Source of the DNA: Prorocentrum cordatum
Taxonomy: Eukaryota > Sar > Dinophyceae > Prorocentrales > Prorocentraceae
Assembly (NCBI GenBank): GCA_963575745.1
Contig: CAUYUJ010003017.1
Coordinates: 1 to 27,500, forward strand
Length of the DNA: 27,500 bases
Direction of reading: 5' to 3'
In this document: in pieces, positions 27,246 through 27,500 of the stretch
Layout: every line of letters starts with the position of its first letter
How positions within the stretch are numbered: position 1 is the first letter of the stretch
Position numbers and translations under genes: made by a program
Notes under the pieces: generated by a model
The model's database searches: none
What the model was told of the DNA's origin: nothing
The model's input: only the letters and a program-made list of their open reading frames with translations

Positions 27246-27384
27246 CTCCTGCGACGTACCCAACCCTTTTCTACACCAGTGGCAAGTGCATTCAGGACCA
27301 CTCAATACCGAAGGACATCTCGGTGCCATGGTATAGTGGTGATCTGCGTAGGACGTACCTCCGCTGAGCCTCCCAGAAGCCCAT

Positions 27385-27500
27385 GCGCGCCAGGTGAGCC
27401 AAGCGCGCCAGGCGCGCCAGGTGCGCCAGGTGCGCCAGGTGCGCCAGGGGCGCCAGGTGCCCCACGTGCGCCAGGTGCGCCAGGCGCGCCAGGCGCGCCA
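27385..27500. repeat. 9-bp tandem repeat, open at right edge
   Basis: Units GCGCCAGGT and GCGCCAGGC repeat with few changes to the end of the window. If read as coding the array would give three-residue repeats, but no frame with a start enters it. Confidence 0.9.

Noticed and set aside
27320-27370. tRNA-like start: TGGTATAGTGG fits the A-box consensus
   Set aside because: No B box (GGTTCGANTCC) or cloverleaf follows at the proper distance, and the DNA runs into the 9-bp repeat.

Overview
The window looks like nuclear DNA of a dinoflagellate. Four things point there: very high GC content; a gene-bearing half whose reading frames all lie on the minus strand; a large retroelement that combines DIRS-type reverse transcriptase and tyrosine recombinase with methyltransferase-like modules; and a likely relic of the dinoflagellate spliced leader just upstream of the first reading frame. 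No prokaryotic operon, rRNA, tRNA or CRISPR array was found. The genus is left open.

Positions 1 to about 13770 hold one minus-strand retroelement, transcribed from high to low coordinates and running off the left edge. In transcription order it carries: a spliced-leader-like tandem relic (13729-13770); a 1519-residue Gag-like frame with a membrane segment, a Cys/His cluster and a helical Gag core (13640-9081); a pol frame that completes a CCCH zinc finger begun in the Gag frame and ends in a Rossmann-type methyltransferase-like module (9162-6578); a linker frame (6602-6096); reverse transcriptase plus RNase H (6156-4618); a T-rich intron-like tract (4617-4396); a cytosine-C5-methyltransferase-like module split by a second T-rich intron (4395 to about 3348); and a tyrosine recombinase (3347 to about 1730). 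The recombinase frame stays open without a stop to base 1. It therefore appears joined to a C-terminal extension with an Arg/Ser-rich stretch and an RRM-like fold. Seven single-frame shifts break the element. Most sit in or next to short homopolymers, so decay, sequencing error and programmed frameshifting all need to be weighed.

Positions 13771-27500 show no gene I can support. The space is a mosaic of dispersed repeat families (called A, B, C, D and F here), a 90-bp satellite of about 18 copies (19955-21545), a 114-bp tandem repeat (22712-23160), a 9-bp tandem repeat at the right edge, several GGA/TCC and ATC triplet tracts, and four strong hairpins. Long open frames in this half follow from repeat periods divisible by three or from stop-poor GC-rich DNA.

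If intact, the retroelement proteins would work together: Gag packages the RNA, RT/RNase H makes the DNA, and the tyrosine recombinase integrates a circular product. The methyltransferase-like modules are of unknown use. The present copy is probably non-functional as written.
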